NCBI RefSeq assembly: GCF_907164915.1 | Contig: NC_061868.1 | Span: forward strand, 44,345,774 to 44,409,773 | Reading direction: 5' to 3' | Origin: Impatiens glandulifera | Taxonomy: Eukaryota > Streptophyta > Magnoliopsida > Ericales > Balsaminaceae | DNA: 64,000 bases | In this document: positions 59,701 through 64,000 of the stretch, one piece after another | How the letters are laid out: each line of letters opens with the position of its first letter | Numbering within the stretch: position 1 is the stretch's first letter | Notes under the pieces: model-generated | The model's input: the letters and a program-made list of their open reading frames with translations, nothing else | The model's database searches: none | Told to the model about the DNA's origin: nothing | Position numbers and translations under genes: made by a program

Positions 59701-60116
59701 CTAGCACTTTGTCCTTTTGACTGGCTTATAGAACCTTTATCATCCTCTGAAACTTCTAATATATTCTCTGCAGGGTCAGTGAACACTTTCCCATATAATT
59801 CCTCAGCATCTGCACTCTTACAGTTACCACTTTTTATTCCAGACTTGTTGTCTTTTTTTGGACGCTTCAACTTCTTTCTGAAAATAGCCAGTGTATCATC
59901 CATACCCCCCAAATCCTCTTTGGCAGCAACTAACTTGTCTTCCTCCACAATCCCCTTTCCCTTGTCATCACTTCCATCTGTTTTAACCTTTTTAAGAGTC
60001 TTCCGGTTTTTTAGCTTGATGAGCGCTCCAATGGGCTCATCATCCTCTGAATTGATTCCAGCCTCATTTAGGTTAGATCTTTTCTTAGGACCTGTCTTCT
60101 TCTCTTCACTGCTCAT
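50797..60116 (-). CDS. LDL3: LSD1-like histone demethylase, LDL3 type
   Basis: Eight exons: 60116-58087, 56747-56606, 56461-54188, 54096-54003, 53781-53339, 52547-51831, 51194-51120 and 50862-50797, giving 1946 aa. The N-terminal 630 residues are basic/acidic low-complexity with KR-rich clusters and a PTRRRHKSNLPSGV motif. A SWIRM domain (about 640-735) crosses exons 1-3 (LQEYLECRNHILDLWSKN, VREIYMFLDKYGFINFGV). The FAD amine-oxidase domain begins at VIGAGPAGLSAARHLQRQGY (about 892), has LGFGVLNKVVLEF with the Lys equivalent to LSD1 Lys661, and ends at FFAGEATCKEHPDTVGGAML. As in plant LDLs there is no CoREST tower insertion. The long C-terminal region ends KNKIRVFVDLLIAKHMGSKP. The enzyme removes methyl groups from H3K4me1/2; Arabidopsis LDL3 acts on shoot-regeneration genes. 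The ATG at 60116 (MSSEEKKTG) is the first in-frame one. Confidence 0.93.
51770..51823. repeat. Two 27-bp purine-rich units beside an LDL3 donor site
   Basis: GAGGGAGAGTGAGAGAAGG.. and GAGGGAGAGCGAGAGAAGG.. are tandem copies with one difference. They end 7 bases from the GT of the exon 6 donor (51830-51829, minus strand), so the pre-mRNA has a CT-rich repeat directly after that splice site. Confidence 0.85.
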
Positions 60117-60790
60117 CTTCTTACCCAGAGGATTCAAAGAGTAACTTTTTATGTTCCTGCTCTCTTGCTAAGAACAACTTATCTCAAACAGATCTTAAAT
60201 CTGACAAAATATAATCAACCCTTTTTATCAAGAGACCAACTATATCCCATCATAAGATATAATTTCTCTATAAAGCATTCAAAGTTCCCAAGGACCAAAA
60301 ATCTGAAGCTAATAGTCAACAAATTGAGCCCTAAAAATTGTACAAGACGGAGAAAGCAATGAAAATCCGGTCTGAATCCGAAATTACCCTACTTCCCTGC
60401 AAAAGACTAAGCAATTTCAACCCAAAGAAGAATATTGACACTAGGGTTTTCGAGTAAACTATCATTTAAAGCAAAGGGAAGAACAAACCTGTATCTAACA
60501 GCTATAGAATAATGACGCAAATAAAATCCAAGATAGAGTGTGAGGCGCGCGCATTTGCGTTGCCTGCTACAAATCAAAAGGTATTGGGTAACCCCAAGCA
60601 ATATGCTGGACCTGGTAGGTGGAGAGAGAAGCAGAGAAAAGAGAAAGAGAGCCAACGAATAGTGAATAGAATGTAACGAACGCTTTGTATACCTGAAGAT
60701 GAGCGCCTAGACAGAGAGAGAGAGAGAGAGATTAAAAGGTGAAAATTTAGCCCCCACGAAAATAAGAAGAAGAAGAAGAGGAAAGCTCTG
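60117..60790 (-). promoter_or_regulatory. LDL3 leader and proximal promoter
   Basis: On the minus strand an acceptor-like GAGAGCAG|GAACAT lies at about 60158, suggesting a leader intron. A (CT)n microsatellite (plus strand (AG)n at 60713-60731) and a CTTCTTCTTCTT run (60762-60778) lie further upstream, a usual plant 5' UTR signature. The transcription start is probably near 60780-60800. Confidence 0.5.
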
Positions 60791-61389
60791 TTCGCGGCTT
60801 GACATTCATTACAAATATATTTATAATTGAGTTTTCCTTAGATTTATTTTACACTATTTTAATATATAAATTGATTTTTTATAATTTTATAGGTTAAACT
60901 AATCCTTAAATAACAATAAATAACTCTTGTTAAGATAATAATTAGTTATTTACTACAAGTATGTTATATGAGATCTATATGTATATGGAGATTTTGGATG
61001 ATTCATATTCGAGATTTTTGGCTCAATAGTAACCGTTTTGAGAGAATAAACGAGAAGTTAAACTCGTCGTACTAAATTTTGGAGATTTAATCTTTTTTTT
61101 TTTATTTTATGATACGAAAACAAGGAACTAATCTTTTTGTTAAGAGAGAAACATCACGCGACCGAGACATGATATATAGTCTTTGAAAATAGATAATGAA
61201 ATGATGCGAGACGATTGGAACGGTGAGATATTGGGTTTTTTAGTCAGTTTTTTATCGTCCAATTTACAAACAAAATAACTCGTTTTTTTAAAGTAAGAAT
61301 CATGATGATATAAGTTTTTCGAATTATCGATTTATTTTGATTGCATCTACAATTATAGTTTCGGTTATCCATTTATTTCCATCAATTGC
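60791..61389. other. AT-rich intergenic DNA, nothing recognised
   Basis: Upstream of LDL3. No gene seen. Confidence 0.5.
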
Positions 61390-62410
61390 ACATTGATTAC
61401 GTCTATGAAAATGGCACACCTTCGTCGTCGAGTTTAAGTTTGGTTGATGTGTCGTGGAATCGAGAAAAGAGAGATGTGAGATGATTGGGTTCCCCTTTGG
61501 ATTTCTTTTATATGTAATTCAATTGTGTTCGTTTTTGTTCGAGATTTGTTTGGATGGATGATTAAATCATTTTTTTCAAAAGTTCGTTATGTTTTGTTGT
61601 TTCCTTTATTGTAATGAAATTTCCCTCCAAACTCGTTAGGTATTTATTTATTCACAAAATATTGTGTAAGTTCGGTCGATGTTTTCATTGCCAAATCGAC
61701 ACCAAAAAAGAAGTTAGACGTTTTGAGTTCTTTTGTTTGGAAATTTTTACGATATGTAATTGATGTTCAAATGTTTCATTTTGTGTTTTTAGGTTGGTTT
61801 TGATGAATGATTAAATAATTTTTTCAAAAGTTCGTTCATGTTTTTGTTGTTTCCTTTATTGTAATGAAATGTCCCTCCAAAACGGTTACGTATTTATTTA
61901 TTCACGAAGTCGTGTTTAAGTTTGGTCGATACTTTCATTGTGAAATCGACACCAAAGAGAAGTGGGGTGTTTTGGATTCTCCGTTCCGAACTTTTTATGC
62001 TCTATTCAAGTATGCTATATGTAATAGATGTTCAAATGTTTTTATTTAGTGTTTCTTTTAGGTTGTTTTATGAATGATTAAATTATTTTTCAAAAGTTCG
62101 TTTATATTCCTTCGTTTCCTTTATTTTAATGAATTTCTCTCAAAATTGATTACGTATTTATTTATTCACCAACTTAATATCTAAGTTTGATTGATGTTTT
62201 CGCCGTGTAATCGACAACAAATAAAAGTGGGATGTTTTGGATTTCAATTCCTTACACCATGTAATTAATCTTCAAATATATAATTTTTAGGTTATTTTGA
62301 TCGATGCTTAAATTATTTTTTTAAAAGTTCGTTTATGTTTTTTTGTTTCCTTTATTGTAATTAAATTTCCCTCCAAATTATTACGTATTTATTTATTTAC
62401 AAAGTCTCAT
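61390..62410. repeat. Diverged tandem repeat, period about 230-265 bp
   Basis: The marker TTCCTTTATTNTAATGAA recurs at 61601, 61851, 62116 and 62347, and each unit also has CAAAAGTTCGTT, TTACGTATTTATTTATT, AAGTTTGRTYGAT and ATCGACAMCAAA in the same order. An earlier partial unit starts near 61390. Units differ by many substitutions and indels, so the array is old. The reading frame at 61864-62049 is part of it and not a gene. Confidence 0.8.
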
Positions 62411-63335
62411 TACTTTACCTTTTAATTTGTTATTTTATATTGTAACTCACTAATTATCACATTATTTGATATGTTTGTAAAAAATTATGAGATCACAATT
62501 TGCATTTAAGGATGAAGGTTAAATATATTAAACTAAACATTTTGGAGGCACTTAAAATTTAAGGTTGTTAGACTCTAGACTTAAATTTTTACTTTCTTAT
62601 TGATTTTTGTGAAATAAACAAGTTAAATTGAGATAAATTACTAAATTAATTAATTTTTTACAACATTAAGGACCTTTGATCCATTAGTTTAAACATTTTA
62701 CAAGTTATTAGTTTAAAGGAATATATTATTAAAGTTCATATATATTATCATATTAAAAAAATTGCAGATAATGAATGTAGGTTTATGACAAGTTAGCTGT
62801 CAAAAATGATTTATTTTATTAAAAATAAATTAATTATTTATTCACTCATAATGTAAAACATAATTAATTGGTGAAAGTGTTCTTAAAATAGTTTTATTTA
62901 ATTTTAATATTAATTAATATAATTTTATTTTTAAAATGTGACTTACTAGTTTTTTTTATTTGATATTTTTTAAGATCTTATTTTGTCATCAGTATTTAAA
63001 ATCTAATTTTTTAAAGAGTTCATTTAAATTGTTATTTTTGTTTGGAAAAAAACATTGTAGTTAACAATTTCAATGAGAATTTGTTAATTTATATTAAAAA
63101 AAAGAAGTTAATTTACTAATTTACATTCGATGAAAAAATGTAATTATTTTTTACTAAATTTATTTAATAAAAACTAAAGAAAAAACAAAAAGAAATAACC
63201 TATGAAAAAAACAAATAATAAGTCAGTAAAAAAGAATGGGTAAATAATGGTTTTTTAATAATTTTGAAGTAATATAATTATTTTTAATTAAAAGATTTAA
63301 ATGATATTAATATATATAAATAAAATAAAAAATAA
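62411..63335. other. AT-rich intergenic DNA, nothing recognised
   Basis: Long A/T runs. No gene or repeat identified. Confidence 0.5.
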
Positions 63336-63480
63336 TAGTCGCGCGAATTCAGACTTTCCGTCTCAGGGCTCGCGCACGGTATTGCATTTGACTGCACAAG
63401 CATCTTTAGCCAAGCTCGGCGGTGCTGATTTCGATCGCCATACGTCTGGCTTCAAGCGCCCTTACCTAGTATGGATTTAT
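63336..63480 (+). other. GC-rich patch, possible exon of an unidentified gene
   Basis: About 140 bases near 50% GC after a long AT-rich stretch. One plus-strand frame reads VLHLTAQASLAKLGGADFDR then HTSGFKRPYL, followed by a donor-like CCTAGTATGG. I do not recognise the family, and no start codon is visible upstream in frame close by. It could be an exon of a gene continuing past 64000 or a captured gene fragment. Confidence 0.35.
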
Positions 63481-64000
63481 CTCTTTACGTTCTATCGATT
63501 CATTCTTCAATCCTCTGGTTTATGTTCTCCATCACTACGCTTAGGTAGCCAACTGCATGAAGTTGTGTTTGTTTGAGAACTTACGTTCACCCGTAACAAT
63601 CTAAGTGAGCCCTTTTACTCGTTAACAGTGCTTATTGCCTTCTCCAGAATGAACCTAATAACCCCAAGTAAGGACCACTCTACCACCGTGTGTAGAGCAT
63701 TGAATAAGACATGATTCTGAGCCCTAAGTGAAATGCTTTAGCTATACTAATGAATCGGTTGCAAAGACGAGAAGTGTCTTAAACAAGGATTAATGTTAGG
63801 CTGAAATTAAAGACTTAAAAGCACCAACCTAAAATGAACCCTTTATTTTCAAAGTGAAGGATGATTCTGAGGAGAATAAACATTTGATGAGAAGCAATGC
63901 AAAATTGATGAAACCCTAGCTTTTTTGTGCTGTCGTCAATTTTCTTCTTTGGAACAGTTTGTGCTTTCGGGTTTAGGGTCGCTTCCTCAAACAAGCCCCA
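63481..64000. other. Right edge, moderate GC, undetermined
   Basis: Less AT-rich than the preceding kilobase and without long A/T runs, as in intronic or UTR sequence. No coding segment can be supported before the window ends. Confidence 0.35.

Noticed and set aside
60117..60137. LDL3 start upstream at 60137
   Set aside because: The codon there is TTG, not ATG. The first in-frame ATG is at 60116.
61864..62049. 61-codon plus-strand frame
   Set aside because: Part of the diverged tandem repeat array; other units do not keep the frame open.

Overview
This is nuclear DNA of a flowering plant, most likely a eudicot. Genes carry GT-AG introns, intergenic DNA is very AT-rich with (TA)n and A/T runs, and every recognisable protein belongs to a plant family: a group IV BBX factor, a NACK-type KIN-7 kinesin, a MUSTACHES-like LRR receptor kinase, VHA-c and LDL3. 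The species cannot be named from this sequence.

Layout. 1-12 kb has no host gene. It holds decayed transposons: a hAT-like miniature element with an intact 8-bp target duplication (3660-3921), an AT-rich inverted-repeat element (about 4369-4949), a broken LINE (about 5400-7051) and a small TRIM-type LTR element (7553-8027). Three genes follow: a BBX20/21/22-type B-box factor (12275-13343, +, 3 exons), a CDC123/D123 translation-initiation assembly factor (15966-16961, -, one coding exon, with a predicted leader intron carrying a 44-bp tandem repeat) and a secreted glycine-rich protein with a cysteine ladder (22873-23421, -). A tRNA cluster lies at 24.5-26.3 kb: two tRNA-Glu(CTC) genes flank one intact and three damaged tRNA-Ser(GCT) copies.

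27.9-31.4 kb carries a 10-exon NACK-type kinesin of 934 aa (+). 31.4-35.9 kb is AT-rich with Tourist-like miniature elements. A single-exon LRR receptor-like kinase of 1133 aa (36005-39406, +) has an atypical kinase domain and two upstream ORFs in its leader.

From 43 to 60 kb three genes lie on the minus strand: a CGI-58-type alpha/beta hydrolase-acyltransferase (9 exons, 408 aa), V-ATPase proteolipid subunit c (3 exons, 165 aa) and an LDL3-type LSD1-like histone demethylase (8 exons, 1946 aa). The right end has a diverged tandem repeat of about 250 bp (61.4-62.4 kb) and a GC-rich patch at 63.34-63.48 kb that may be an exon of a gene running out of the window.

The genes are independent housekeeping, developmental and signalling loci and form no pathway together. 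Exon coordinates were read by hand from splice sites, reading frame and family conservation. I found no convincing unknown multi-gene system. The less ordinary signals are the cysteine ladder, the interrupted tRNA-Ser, the VHA-c intronic hairpin, the receptor-kinase upstream ORFs and two unexplained GC-rich islands.
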